The position numbers and the translations under genes were made by a program. The notes under the pieces are model-generated. The model searched no databases, had not been told where the DNA came from, and was given only the letters and a program-made list of their open reading frames with translations. From contig CP073693.1 in the NCBI GenBank assembly GCA_018228645.1, positions 558,001-622,000 of the forward strand: 64,000 nt of DNA, in the 5' to 3' direction. Below, in pieces: positions 24,209-31,959 of the stretch (positions within the stretch are counted from its first letter, which is position 1; each line of letters begins with the position of its first letter). This DNA is from Clostridiaceae bacterium Marseille-Q4143. Its GTDB lineage: Bacteria > Bacillota > Clostridia > Lachnospirales > Lachnospiraceae.

Positions 24209-24874
24209 TTACTGCACGATCTTACCATCCTCGATCCGAATGATGCGGTCGGCAAGCTGGGCGATCTCACTGTTATGGGTAATCATCACGAGGGTCTGAT
24301 GGAATTTCTGGCTTGTGGTTTTCAGAAGCCCCAGCACATCGGCGCTGGTCTTGCTGTCCAGATTGCCAGTCGGTTCATCAGCCAGGACGATTGCAGGCTT
24401 TGACACCAAAGCGCGGGCAATGGCTACGCGCTGCTGCTGGCCGCCGGAAAGGTTATTGGGCATATTGTTCAGCTTATCCTCCAGCCCCAGCATCTGAACG
24501 ACTTCTTTCATAAACTTCTTGTCTACCTTGTTTCCGTCCAGCTCCACAGGCAGCACGATATTTTCGTAGACATTCAGCACCGGAACCAGATTGTAGTTCT
24601 GGAAGATGAAGCCAATCTTTCTCCTACGGAAGATGGTAAGCTGCTCATCTTTCAATGTTGAGAGTTCACGTCCATCCACAATAACCTTGCCAGAGGTCGG
24701 CACATCCAACCCACCAATCATATTCAGCAGTGTAGATTTACCGCTGCCGGAGGTTCCTACGATGGCAACAAATTCGCCCTTTTCAATGGAGAGGGTCACA
24801 CCATCCAAGGCTCTGGTAATGTTCGGTTTTGCGCCATAATATTTTTTTAGTTCAGTCGTTTGCAAAATGCTCAT
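24209..24874 (-). CDS. ABC ATPase of the FtsX-type transporter (LolD/MacB class)
   Basis: A 221-residue ATPase. Walker A is [13 protein letters not shown], the signature [15 protein letters not shown], Walker [13 protein letters not shown] and the switch MITHNSE: the set typical of LolD/BceA subunits. I place the start at ATG 24874 ([14 protein letters not shown]) with AAAGGATGG upstream; ATG 24886 abuts that site. A response-regulator promoter lies at 24908-24938, so the operon is probably induced by the two-component system encoded just upstream. Confidence 0.9.
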   Translation of the reverse strand: MSILQTTELKKYYGAKPNITRALDGVTLSIEKGEFVAIVGTSGSGKSTLLNMIGGLDVPTSGKVIVDGRELSTLKDEQLTIFRRRKIGFIFQNYNLVPVLNVYENIVLPVELDGNKVDKKFMKEVVQMLGLEDKLNNMPNNLSGGQQQRVAIARALVSKPAIVLADEPTGNLDSKTSADVLGLLKTTSQKFHQTLVMITHNSEIAQLADRIIRIEDGKIVQ

Positions 24875-24907
24875 AAAGAACACCATCCTTTCTTTTTGAT
24901 AAACCCA

Positions 24908-24938
24908 TTGTAACGACCAAACCTCACAGAAATGTCAT
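24908..24938 (-). promoter_or_regulatory. Response-regulator promoter of the FtsX-type ABC operon
   Basis: Minus-strand box TGACATTTCTGTGAGG (24923-24938), a nine-base gap, then -10 TACAAT (24908-24913). It is identical in box and spacing to the outward site at 21387-21417. There is no -35, as expected for an activator-dependent promoter. Confidence 0.7.
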
Positions 24939-24971
24939 GAGCCACAAAAAATTTCTGCTAAATTCGGCCCC

Positions 24972-24995
24972 AAATGTCACGAACCTGTGACATTT
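24972..24995. repeat. Palindrome between kinase gene and ABC promoter
   Basis: AAATGTCAC (24972-24980) and GTGACATTT (24987-24995) are perfect inverted repeats. CGGCCCC and CGGGGCG lie outside and may extend it into a terminator for the kinase operon. The half-sites also match the regulator box. Confidence 0.55.
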
Positions 24996-25018
24996 CATTT
25001 TTTCGGGGCGTGCCTGCT

Positions 25019-26050
25019 CTACTTTCGGAGCAGGAAAACAGAAAAGGTTGAGCCTTTCCCAACTTCCGATACCACCCGGATATAACCGCCCTGCAAGGTC
25101 ACAATCTCACGAGCCAGATACAGGCCAATCCCAATACCGTCCACATCATGCACCGCATCTTCCCGGTAAAACCGCTTGAAAATCGTTCCCTGGTGCTGCT
25201 CTGAAATGCCAATGCCGGTGTCGGCAATGTCGATCTTCACATACATTTCCCAGCCTTCCACCGACACATGGATCTGCCCGCCTGCCGGAGTGTACTTCAC
25301 TGCGTTATCCAGAATGTTAAACAGGGCTTCGCTTGTCCATTTTCTATCATGGCGTGCATCCAAATGCTCCGGGCATTCCACCTGCACATCTATTTGTTTC
25401 TTTTCGGCATTGAGCAAAATCCCGCCCAGGGCAGCGGCAAGGGTATCATAAACCGGCTGCTGTTTTTGCTCCAGTGAAATGACTCCTGTTTCCAGGCGGG
25501 AGGTTTTAATCATGGCTTGCATGAGGAAGTCCAGCTTATCAAGCTGGCTGGCCTGGGCTGTCAGAAATTCCTTTTGCTTCTGCGGGGGAACCTCGTTTTC
25601 AAGCAGCGTGTTGTTGATCATCTTCAAGTTGGCAATCGGGGTCTTGACCTGATGGGAGATGTCAGAAATCAGCTCTTGCAGGTCAGCCCGTTCCTTTGCG
25701 ATGCTGTTTTTATTTTCCTGCATGACCTCGTACAGTCGCCCCAGCCGGTAGTTGATTTTATAGAACAGGTTTTCTTCTTCAACCGTCTGCTTGGGCTGCA
25801 TATTTTCGGAGAGCATATCATCCATCTGACCACAAAAGGCATCGGAGAACCGGACCAGCTTCCGACGAATCAGCGCCACAAAGCAGATGACGCAGAGCAG
25901 CACAAAAAGACTGAACAGGAACACACACCGGACAGCGGTTATATTCTGGGTCAGCAGATGAACAGCGGTGCAGACTGCACCAACCGCCAGCAGCAAAAGC
26001 GTTCCCAAAAGGACGCAGGCTTTGTTGATGGAGAGTTTTCGCATATTCAT
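25019..26050 (-). CDS. Sensor histidine kinase of the FtsX-type cassette
   Basis: A 343-residue kinase. Two N-terminal helices are separated by only a few residues (LLGTLLLLAVGAVC and CVFLFSLFVLLCVICF), so there is no real sensor domain, as in intramembrane-sensing kinases that read the state of their ABC transporter. The H-box is ISHQVKTPIANL; the HATPase domain has NILDNAVKYT, DTGIGI and GIGIGLYLA. Start ATG 26050 overlaps the regulator stop as ATGA, with GGAGGGG upstream. I infer transporter-linked sensing of a peptide; the ligand is unknown. Confidence 0.88.
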   Translation of the reverse strand: MNMRKLSINKACVLLGTLLLLAVGAVCTAVHLLTQNITAVRCVFLFSLFVLLCVICFVALIRRKLVRFSDAFCGQMDDMLSENMQPKQTVEEENLFYKINYRLGRLYEVMQENKNSIAKERADLQELISDISHQVKTPIANLKMINNTLLENEVPPQKQKEFLTAQASQLDKLDFLMQAMIKTSRLETGVISLEQKQQPVYDTLAAALGGILLNAEKKQIDVQVECPEHLDARHDRKWTSEALFNILDNAVKYTPAGGQIHVSVEGWEMYVKIDIADTGIGISEQHQGTIFKRFYREDAVHDVDGIGIGLYLAREIVTLQGGYIRVVSEVGKGSTFSVFLLRK

Positions 26051-26733
26051 TTCGATGCCCCTCCGATCCACATATAGCCCATACCGTACACCGTCTTGAT
26101 GTACTGGCGTCCATCCGTTTCAATTTTATTCCGCACCCGGCTGATGGCCGCAGTCAGGGCGTGTTCATCCACAAAGTTCCCATCGGCATCCCACAGCTTT
26201 TCAAGCAGCACCTGCCTGGTCAAAACATTCTGCGGATTTTTGGTCAGGATTTTCAACAGCCGGTATTCCAACGGAGTGAACACCAGCGCCTTACCGGACA
26301 GAGAAGCAGTCATCTCCGAGAAATTGATGGATAGTGCGCTATCCTCATAACAATCCCCGCCGCCAGATTGTTTTGCCAGCCGCCCCAGCACCACGGACAG
26401 CTTTTTTTGAAAGACGCTCATAGGAAATGGCTTGGTCACATAGTCCTCTGCGCCCAACTCATATCCTTTGAGCATATCGCTCTCCATATCATTTGCGGTC
26501 AGGAAGATCACCGCCGTATCCGGCCGGCGCTCTTTTACCTCCCGGCAGAAATCAAAGCCATTCCCATCTGGCAGGTTTACATCCAGCACGATCAGGTCAT
26601 AATCCTGCTTAGTCAGAAAGTTGCTAGCTGCTGATTTTGTCAATACAGAGTCCACGACATAGCCCGCAGTATACAGGTTATAGCACAAAGTATTATTCAA
26701 AAGCCGGTCATCCTCGACTACTAAAATTCGCAA
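26047..26733 (-). CDS. OmpR-family response regulator of the FtsX-type cassette
   Basis: A receiver domain (VVEDDRLL, Asp in LIVLDVNLPDGNGF, IFLTAN, VTKPF) and a winged helix (LTAAISRVRNKIETDGRQ). The start is unusual: a TTG at 26733 is well spaced from AAGGAG (26744-26749), whereas the in-frame GTG at 26742 lies one base from it and no ATG is available; the protein is then 228 residues. It is presumably the factor that binds the three TGACATTTCTGTGA boxes, one of them its own promoter. Confidence 0.88.
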   Translation of the reverse strand: MRILVVEDDRLLNNTLCYNLYTAGYVVDSVLTKSAASNFLTKQDYDLIVLDVNLPDGNGFDFCREVKERRPDTAVIFLTANDMESDMLKGYELGAEDYVTKPFPMSVFQKKLSVVLGRLAKQSGGGDCYEDSALSINFSEMTASLSGKALVFTPLEYRLLKILTKNPQNVLTRQVLLEKLWDADGNFVDEHALTAAISRVRNKIETDGRQYIKTVYGMGYMWIGGASK

Positions 26734-26756
26734 TTGTATCACACTCCTTCATTCTT

Positions 26757-26787
26757 AGTGTAGCATCCAAATGTCACAGAAATCTCA
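26757..26787 (-). promoter_or_regulatory. Autoregulatory promoter of the response-regulator gene
   Basis: Minus-strand box TGAGATTTCTGTGACA (26772-26787), nine bases, then -10 TACACT (26757-26762). It is the third member of the set with identical geometry. The two half-sites are swapped relative to the other two boxes. Confidence 0.65.
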
Positions 26788-26795
26788 CGAGAGGA

Positions 26796-26972
26796 TTATT
26801 TTTTTGTATTTTTGAAACGACGGTCTGCCGGTTTCTCCGCATCCTTGGGAATCAGCCAAATGGTAGCCATCTTCACAGCACCGGGGATACGCCCACCGGC
26901 ACACAGATAATTGATCTGCCTTGGGGTAACACCCCATTTTTCACTTGCTTCTTTCAGCGTCATATAATCCAT
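26796..26972 (-). CDS. Small helix-turn-helix protein heading the two-component operon
   Basis: A 58-residue excisionase/MerR-like HTH protein (MDYMTLKEASEKWGVTPRQI ... GAVKMATIWLIPKDAEKP). Start ATG 26972 with GGAGGG. It lies 62 bases upstream of the regulator gene in the same direction and has its own consensus promoter (26996-27024). A close relative heads the next two-component operon at 32645-32833 with the same promoter. It does not adjoin an integrase, so I take it as a cassette transcription factor rather than an excisionase; this is uncertain. Confidence 0.75.
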   Translation of the reverse strand: MDYMTLKEASEKWGVTPRQINYLCAGGRIPGAVKMATIWLIPKDAEKPADRRFKNTKK

Positions 26973-26995
26973 ATAGTTTCCCTCCAATATGGTTT

Positions 26996-27024
26996 ATTAT
27001 ATTTCCTTTGCTCGAAGAATACAA
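26996..27024 (-). promoter_or_regulatory. Consensus promoter of the small HTH gene
   Basis: TTGTAT (complement of 27019-27024), 17 bases, TATAAT (complement of 26996-27001). The same hexamers and spacing occur at 32854-32882, and TTCGAG within the spacer is shared too. Confidence 0.8.
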
Positions 27025-27035
27025 GCTTGCAAATA

Positions 27036-27079
27036 GGGCGCAAAGCCCTGTGCCAGAAGCACTATGTGGCCTTGCGCCC
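27036..27079 (-). terminator. Terminator of sigma-like gene copy 3
   Basis: GGGCGCAA (27036-27043) pairs with TTGCGCCC (27072-27079), just past the stop codon at 27094. Confidence 0.75.
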
Positions 27080-27093
27080 TTTGTTATTCTATC

Positions 27094-27507
27094 CTAAAAA
27101 TACTTTGCCAGCTGCTTCAGACCGCGCCGGATGCTGTCACGGACACGGCTTGGGTCTACACCCTCCGCTGCGGCGATCTCACTCACACGCATACCCAGGT
27201 AATACCGGGCATAGATCCTCTTGGCCTGCTTCTCTGGCAGAGCCATCACAGCGGCATAGAGCTGCTCCCGCAGCTGCTTTTCCTCCAGAAGCATCTCCGG
27301 TGTTTGCGGCTTCAACAGCACCGCATTTTCAATGCCATTCTCGCAATCCAGAGAATACTGTGCTTTATAACGATACATCTTTCGCTCATACGCAGCCTCC
27401 GCACGTTCAGCTGCTCGAATAGTCTCCATTACTTTCTCTGTCACATCTACAAAAAAGTCTGTTGTATAAACATCAGGATAAAGTTCCCGAAGGTTAATTT
27501 TCTTCAT
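27094..27507 (-). CDS. Sigma-70 region-4-like regulator, copy 3 (mosaic)
   Basis: A 137-residue protein of the same family. The first two thirds of the gene are nearly identical in DNA to copies 1 and 2, but the last third (from about 27290 downward) differs at many third-codon positions and reads MRVSEIAAAEGVDPSRV. This is the pattern of a recombination or gene-conversion event inside the gene. Its 3' end and terminator match the remnant at 12180-12290. Start ATG 27507 with GGAGGT. Confidence 0.85.
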   Translation of the reverse strand: MKKINLRELYPDVYTTDFFVDVTEKVMETIRAAERAEAAYERKMYRYKAQYSLDCENGIENAVLLKPQTPEMLLEEKQLREQLYAAVMALPEKQAKRIYARYYLGMRVSEIAAAEGVDPSRVRDSIRRGLKQLAKYF

Positions 27508-27940
27508 TATGTACCTCCATTTCGATTCACGGGTGATTGACGGGTGAATCGAATGAAGGCGGAGACCGACACCGGCAGACAACCGGGTCATCTCCGAAAA
27601 AATGGCAACAAAAAACGCCAGATTTCCGTGAGGGAAAACTGGCGCGCCAAGAACAGCCATTATTATACTGAATTACATAGAACGATAATGCCGATGCAAT
27701 GTTATACTTGCCCGGAGGAGGAGCAATGCTTTTTTTAACTGATGTAGATCATGTGAGCTTTGAAAAAGCAAACGAGACACGGAAAAATAACCTCCAATCG
27801 GCTACCGTGTCCCTGCAAGTCGTCATTGATTTGTGCAAACGCAAAGAAACGGCGGCTCTGAAAATCAAAGCCGCCGTTTCAAATGGGCGTGTCAAATTGT
27901 CTGCTCTACGACGGCTTTTTTTCTTTTGCCGTCGTCCGGC
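27508..27940 (-). ncRNA. Structured leader of sigma-like gene, copy 3
   Basis: Hairpins as in copy 1: ACGACGGC/GCCGTCGT (27908-27915/27928-27935), GAAACGGCGGCT/AGCCGCCGTTTC (27847-27858/27870-27881), GACACGG/CCGTGTC (27776-27782/27805-27811) and the terminator stem GCCAG/CTGGC (27617-27621/27639-27643) followed on the minus strand by GTTTTTTG. A TATAAT reads leftward at 27662-27667 with the XRE-like site at 27682-27695. The leader ends within a few bases of the lipoprotein stop codon, so no outward regulator box is left in this copy. Confidence 0.6.
27609..27643 (-). terminator. Attenuator-like terminator in sigma leader, copy 3
   Basis: GCCAG (27617-27621) pairs with CTGGC (27639-27643), with TTTCC/GGGAA continuing the stem; GTTTTTTG follows on the minus strand. 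Confidence 0.65.
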
Positions 27941-27946
27941 AGAGTA

Positions 27947-28408
27947 TTATTCAATATTTAATTCAATGTTTCCAGTGAAATTCTCACATTCAATGCCAAT
28001 ATAATTTCCACCATCAGGAAGTGTAATTGTGTCACTATAAGTTCCGGTTGCTTCAATCAATGTGACTGCTTCATCAGATCCAGAAATCCAAAATACTTTT
28101 GCAGTACCTTCCGTAATCTCCAAGGTGCAATCAATGGACAGCTCCTTACCGGCTTCTCTCTTTATGGAAGTTCCTCCGAACAAATACTCTGTACCTGAAA
28201 AGTTCGCATAATCAGCCGTATAAGTCCCTGTATAATCATCAATTCCTTTTTCTTTTTCCCCTTGCAGTGACGATTTCCCTGTCAGTTCTATGGAGCCCGC
28301 AGATTGAACAATGTTATTGTAATGATTGAGAATTTCATCTTTTGAACAGCCAGCAAGCATAAAACTTCCCACAAGGACGAATGTTAATGCTAAAACTATT
28401 TTCTTCAT
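27947..28408 (-). CDS. Small surface lipoprotein of the third immunity cassette
   Basis: A 153-residue protein with signal peptide and lipobox MLAGC at about residue 21. The mature part is polar and beta-rich (GTYTADYANFSGTEYLFGG ... VFWISGSDEAV). It is the last gene of the leftward ATPase-permease-permease operon, seven bases after the second permease. By position it may bind the peptide at the cell surface, like other immunity lipoproteins, but I see no NisI repeat in it. Confidence 0.7.
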   Translation of the reverse strand: MKKIVLALTFVLVGSFMLAGCSKDEILNHYNNIVQSAGSIELTGKSSLQGEKEKGIDDYTGTYTADYANFSGTEYLFGGTSIKREAGKELSIDCTLEITEGTAKVFWISGSDEAVTLIEATGTYSDTITLPDGGNYIGIECENFTGNIELNIE

Positions 28409-28415
28409 AAAATCA

Positions 28416-29195
28416 TCACCAGCCTTTCTTTGGAGCTACCTTTTTGGCCTTTTTCTTTGTTTGGGTTGCTTCTCGTTCTTTCATGCACAAAATCAAGATG
28501 GCAGAAATAACGACAGCAAGCGCAAGACTGCAAGAACAGGTTCCGATATTCCAGTTGACTGCGGTATCATAGCTACGGTAGCCTACCATTCCAAGACTTG
28601 CGGTAATCGGATAAAGGTTTGCTAATGTCATATTTCCTGCGGCAAACATCCCTCCATATCCATAGACAAAAGCAATGATTACACCGACTAAAAAGCTGCC
28701 TGCCCTCCGACAAGTAAGAGCGATAATCGGCAGAACCGCAAGATATAAAAAGAAATTAACCGCAGTAATCTGCAAGGCTGCTTTTAGAGCTAAGGAAATC
28801 TCAAAGCCGGGAAATCTCACAATCATTTCTGCTATGATTGTAAACAGACTGCATATCAACCCGAAAATAATAGACAATACGCCGCACACAATCAATTTTC
28901 CGGTCAGCAGTTTCTTAAAAGAGATCGGCACAGTCAGAATATTTTTCAATGTATCATCCGTCTGCTCGCGAGAAATCATATATCCAGCAATTAGGCTGAT
29001 ACACATCGGAAAAATCATGGACATATTGTTTTTGATGACCTGTTCTGTAAGATAGGCAAAATCCCAAACGGAACCATCATTCGCCATAGAGGTAAACAAG
29101 GTCAGCAGGACGGATAGGAGCATGAGTGCAACGCCCGCCCAAAGGATATGATACCTTTTCAATTTATAAAATTCTGTTTTTACAATGCGAACCAT
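28416..29195 (-). CDS. ABC-2 type permease, third immunity cassette (second permease)
   Basis: A 259-residue membrane protein (MVRIVKTEFYKLKRYHIL) with six hydrophobic segments and a basic C-terminal tail (KKKAKKVAPKK). The family is that of ABC-2 permeases in bacitracin/lantibiotic exporters. It is two bases after the preceding permease gene. Confidence 0.82.
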   Translation of the reverse strand: MVRIVKTEFYKLKRYHILWAGVALMLLSVLLTLFTSMANDGSVWDFAYLTEQVIKNNMSMIFPMCISLIAGYMISREQTDDTLKNILTVPISFKKLLTGKLIVCGVLSIIFGLICSLFTIIAEMIVRFPGFEISLALKAALQITAVNFFLYLAVLPIIALTCRRAGSFLVGVIIAFVYGYGGMFAAGNMTLANLYPITASLGMVGYRSYDTAVNWNIGTCSCSLALAVVISAILILCMKEREATQTKKKAKKVAPKKGW

Positions 29196-29197
29196 GT

Positions 29198-29983
29198 TTA
29201 TTCCCCCCTCTTCTTATATAATCTGTCAATCAGTAAGAACGAAACCAATGCCATGATCCCAAGAATGAATACAACTTGAAATGTTGAGGGAATTAGCCCT
29301 GTCATTTGCTCCAAGTCCATTTTTATTCCATGAGCCGCCATATCTCCTGCACTCCAAAATGTAGTCAGTGGCGTGGGCAGAAGCCATAACATGGTTTTAG
29401 GCAGCGTGTCAAACAATGCCGTAGCACTCATGTTCAGAACGCTGTAAAAGACGCACAGCAAAATGGAAAAAACATAGGTCTTACTGAAAAAGACAACAAG
29501 AACAATCAACGGGAGTGTTCCTGCCGTAATGAAAATTCCTGTTTCAACCGCTAAAAACAATTTATAGCCTATTCCATAAACTTCTAATGTTCCAAATCCG
29601 CAAAGAATTGTTGCAATGGTAGAAGCCACACAAAAAACAATTCCAAAAAGAAAGAGGACAATAATCTTTGCAAGCACCATTTGCGTGCTGGTTACGGGAA
29701 TTGTACGCAGATTTTTGAATGTATCGTTGTCGCGTTCCATAAAGAACAGGATAGCGGCAATCACTCCAATAATGCAGGGCAGTAAAAACTGGATACCATA
29801 TCCCAACACCATGTTAAATAGTCCGTCAAAAGCATCTGCCCGATCTGTATATCGCTCCATCATAGAGGGCGTTGTCATCAGATAAGTCAGCGGGATTGGA
29901 AACAGGAAAGCAGCCAGAATAATAAGCGGAATAAATTTTTTCCGTTTCAATTTCAAAAATTCGCATTTGATTAGTTTAAGCAA
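29198..29983 (-). CDS. ABC-2 type permease, third immunity cassette (first permease)
   Basis: A 261-residue six-helix protein (MLKLIKCEFLKLKRKKFIPL). The N-terminal basic amphipathic stretch before the first helix is shared with the second permease, so both descend from one permease type. Its start overlaps the ATPase stop by eight bases. It works with the ATPase at 29976-30902. Confidence 0.82.
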   Translation of the reverse strand: MLKLIKCEFLKLKRKKFIPLIILAAFLFPIPLTYLMTTPSMMERYTDRADAFDGLFNMVLGYGIQFLLPCIIGVIAAILFFMERDNDTFKNLRTIPVTSTQMVLAKIIVLFLFGIVFCVASTIATILCGFGTLEVYGIGYKLFLAVETGIFITAGTLPLIVLVVFFSKTYVFSILLCVFYSVLNMSATALFDTLPKTMLWLLPTPLTTFWSAGDMAAHGIKMDLEQMTGLIPSTFQVVFILGIMALVSFLLIDRLYKKRGE

Positions 29984-30902
29984 TTCCTTCTCCCCCTGTC
30001 ACACGCTTGAAGTAATCTTCAAGACTTTCTTCACAAGTATGCGCCTCCGATACCTCCAATCCATTTTCTACAAAGGCAGTTACAATTTTCCCCACAGGCA
30101 AATCAAGGTTGTGCAGGCGCAGATTATGGTCGTCCTGTATGGAAAAATGGTTTTCATGGAAATTGCGTTCCAAAATTCTTGCCGCCTGTGCAGTATCCGA
30201 AAGCGTAAAACGGATATGCTTACTGCTTTTTTGCTCCAGCTCAGCAAGGCTTTCTTCTTCCAGCAATGCGCCGTGGTCGATAATTCCAATATCGTCAGCC
30301 AGCAAGGAAATCTCCGAAAGAATATGACTGGAAATCAAAATGGTTTTTCCTCGCGCGTCACAAAGCTCACGAATAAAGGAACGTACTTCTGCAATACCGA
30401 TGGGATCGAGGCCGTTGATCGGCTCATCCAAAATCAAAAGCTCCGGATCGTGCATAACGGCAAGGGCGATGGCAAGCCGCTGCTTCATACCAAGAGAATA
30501 CTGTGAAAAGAGCTTTTTATCTTTGTAGGGCAGTCCTACCAGATCCAGAGCATCTTTGATAGCATGATTGTTTGGTACGCCCCGCAGAGTAGCAAAGATA
30601 CGCAGGTTCTCTGTGCCGGTCAGATTGGGATAAAAGCCGGGGGACTCAATTAGACTGCCAATGCGGGGGAGCAACTTCTTTTCATTCCCTTGCAAAGACT
30701 TTCCCCAGATTTTGACCTCCCCGGAAGTCGGCTTCGTTAAGCCCAACAGCATTTTCATGGTAGTGGTTTTTCCGGCTCCGTTTCTGCCCAGCAGACCGTA
30801 AATTCTCCCACGCTTCACATGAATATTTAAGTCAGCCACACTCTTTTGTGAGCCGTATTGCTTCGTCAGATTTTTTGTTTCAATGATATAATTTGTATCC
30901 AT
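29976..30902 (-). CDS. ABC ATPase, bacitracin/lantibiotic type, third immunity cassette
   Basis: A 308-residue ATPase. Walker A is GRNGAGKTTTMK, the signature YSLGMKQRLAIA, Walker B LILDEPINGLD and the switch ISSHILSE. The C-terminal 90 residues beyond the nucleotide-binding domain are usual in BcrA-like subunits. ATG 30902 has AGGAGG; a frame open to 30938 has none. The promoter carries four 11-bp phased repeats (30942-30982). Confidence 0.9.
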   Translation of the reverse strand: MDTNYIIETKNLTKQYGSQKSVADLNIHVKRGRIYGLLGRNGAGKTTTMKMLLGLTKPTSGEVKIWGKSLQGNEKKLLPRIGSLIESPGFYPNLTGTENLRIFATLRGVPNNHAIKDALDLVGLPYKDKKLFSQYSLGMKQRLAIALAVMHDPELLILDEPINGLDPIGIAEVRSFIRELCDARGKTILISSHILSEISLLADDIGIIDHGALLEEESLAELEQKSSKHIRFTLSDTAQAARILERNFHENHFSIQDDHNLRLHNLDLPVGKIVTAFVENGLEVSEAHTCEESLEDYFKRVTGGEGIA

Positions 30903-30928
30903 ATTCAAAACCTCCTGTTCTGTAAGGT

Positions 30929-30982
30929 ATTCTATCATGCCAACCTTGCATTAACCTTGCCGCAACCTTGCATTAACCTTGC
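30929..30982 (-). promoter_or_regulatory. Promoter with four 11-bp phased regulator repeats
   Basis: AACCTTGC occurs at 30942, 30953, 30964 and 30975, an exact 11-bp period. On the minus strand the last repeat lies seven bases from a -10 TAGAAT (30929-30934), replacing the -35. This is a classic arrangement for two dimers of an OmpR-type activator, presumably the one encoded at 31960-32652. Confidence 0.75.
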
Positions 30983-31008
30983 AATTTGAAATCCAGTAAA
31001 ATGACAAA

Positions 31009-31033
31009 GGCTCCCGCCATAAAGACGGGAACC
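31009..31033 (-). terminator. Terminator of the third two-component operon
   Basis: GGCTCCCG (31009-31016) pairs with CGGGAACC (31026-31033); on the minus strand TTTGTCATTTT follows. It lies just past the kinase stop codon. Confidence 0.8.
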
Positions 31034-31036
31034 CGC

Positions 31037-31954
31037 TTAACTCTCCAAAGGAAAAAGCAACATAAATTCAGTTCCTTTTCCCGGCAAACTTTCAACTGTT
31101 ATACTCCCACCCATCTTTTCTACAAGCTGATGGACAATAGAAAGACCAAGACCGCTTCCTTTTTCAGACCGTCCTTTGTCACACTTATAGAGCCGTTCAA
31201 AAATGTGTTTCAAATCTTCCTTCTCAATTCCCACTCCATTATCCGCCAGCAGCAGCTCCATGTTATTTTCCTTCTTTGACAGGGCAATTTTGATTTTGTC
31301 TGCATGGCTGTGAGCGATTACATTTTGAATGAGATTATTGACAATCCTCATATAGCTGTCCATATCCAATCTTACCCGGACAGGATGTTCGGGAATATCA
31401 ATGTCATACTCAACCTGTTTATCCTCAAAAATCGGTATCCAGTCAATGAGGATATTTCTTGTCAGCTCTGCGGCCTCAACACTCTGGATCTCCAAAGCAA
31501 ACTCGTTGGAATTTAACTTGAACCAGTCAAAGAGTACATCAATATATTCTTTCAGATCATGGGCTTTCCGGCGGGCGGTTTCAATATAATCATCCCGGTC
31601 TTTTCCTGTGACCAGTCCTTTGTGTGCAGCGTCAAGATACCCAATCAGAGTAGTAAGGGGCGTTCGCACATCATGGGAAAGGCTCGTCATAAGCTGGCGG
31701 TTGGTTTCTTCTGTCTGCCGTACAGTTGAAAGTCTGCTTTCATAGGCCACAACGATCTCGTTGATTTCATAAGCAAGAGGTGCTGTCAGTTCATTTGTTG
31801 CAGATAGAATACGCCGGTTGCCATTTCCGTTTTTCACATCAACCAGCACATCGGTCATTTCTGCTATTTGTTTTTTTACACGCCGAACGAGAACGATGGA
31901 AGTCAATACAGCCACAACAGCAATCACAATGGACAAGAATACGATAATTTCCAT
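31037..31954 (-). CDS. Sensor histidine kinase, third immunity cassette
   Basis: A 305-residue kinase with a single N-terminal helix (IIVFLSIVIAVVAVLTSIVL) and no outer domain. The H-box is LSHDVRTPLTTLIG; HATPase motifs are NNLIQNVIAHS, DNGVGI and KGSGLGLSI. Short kinases of this type partner BcrABC/lantibiotic exporters. The start ATG 31954 has AGGAGGTG. It lies five bases downstream of the regulator gene. Confidence 0.88.
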   Translation of the reverse strand: MEIIVFLSIVIAVVAVLTSIVLVRRVKKQIAEMTDVLVDVKNGNGNRRILSATNELTAPLAYEINEIVVAYESRLSTVRQTEETNRQLMTSLSHDVRTPLTTLIGYLDAAHKGLVTGKDRDDYIETARRKAHDLKEYIDVLFDWFKLNSNEFALEIQSVEAAELTRNILIDWIPIFEDKQVEYDIDIPEHPVRVRLDMDSYMRIVNNLIQNVIAHSHADKIKIALSKKENNMELLLADNGVGIEKEDLKHIFERLYKCDKGRSEKGSGLGLSIVHQLVEKMGGSITVESLPGKGTEFMLLFPLES

Positions 31955-31959
31955 GCTGA

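Noticed and set aside
26637..27422. A rightward 261-codon frame across the regulator, HTH and sigma copy 3 genes
   Set aside because: It is antisense to three well-supported genes and their promoters.
30942..30982. CRISPR-like array
   Set aside because: The repeat unit is 8 bases with 3-base gaps and only four copies, in a promoter. It is a regulator site. No CRISPR array or cas gene is seen anywhere in the window.
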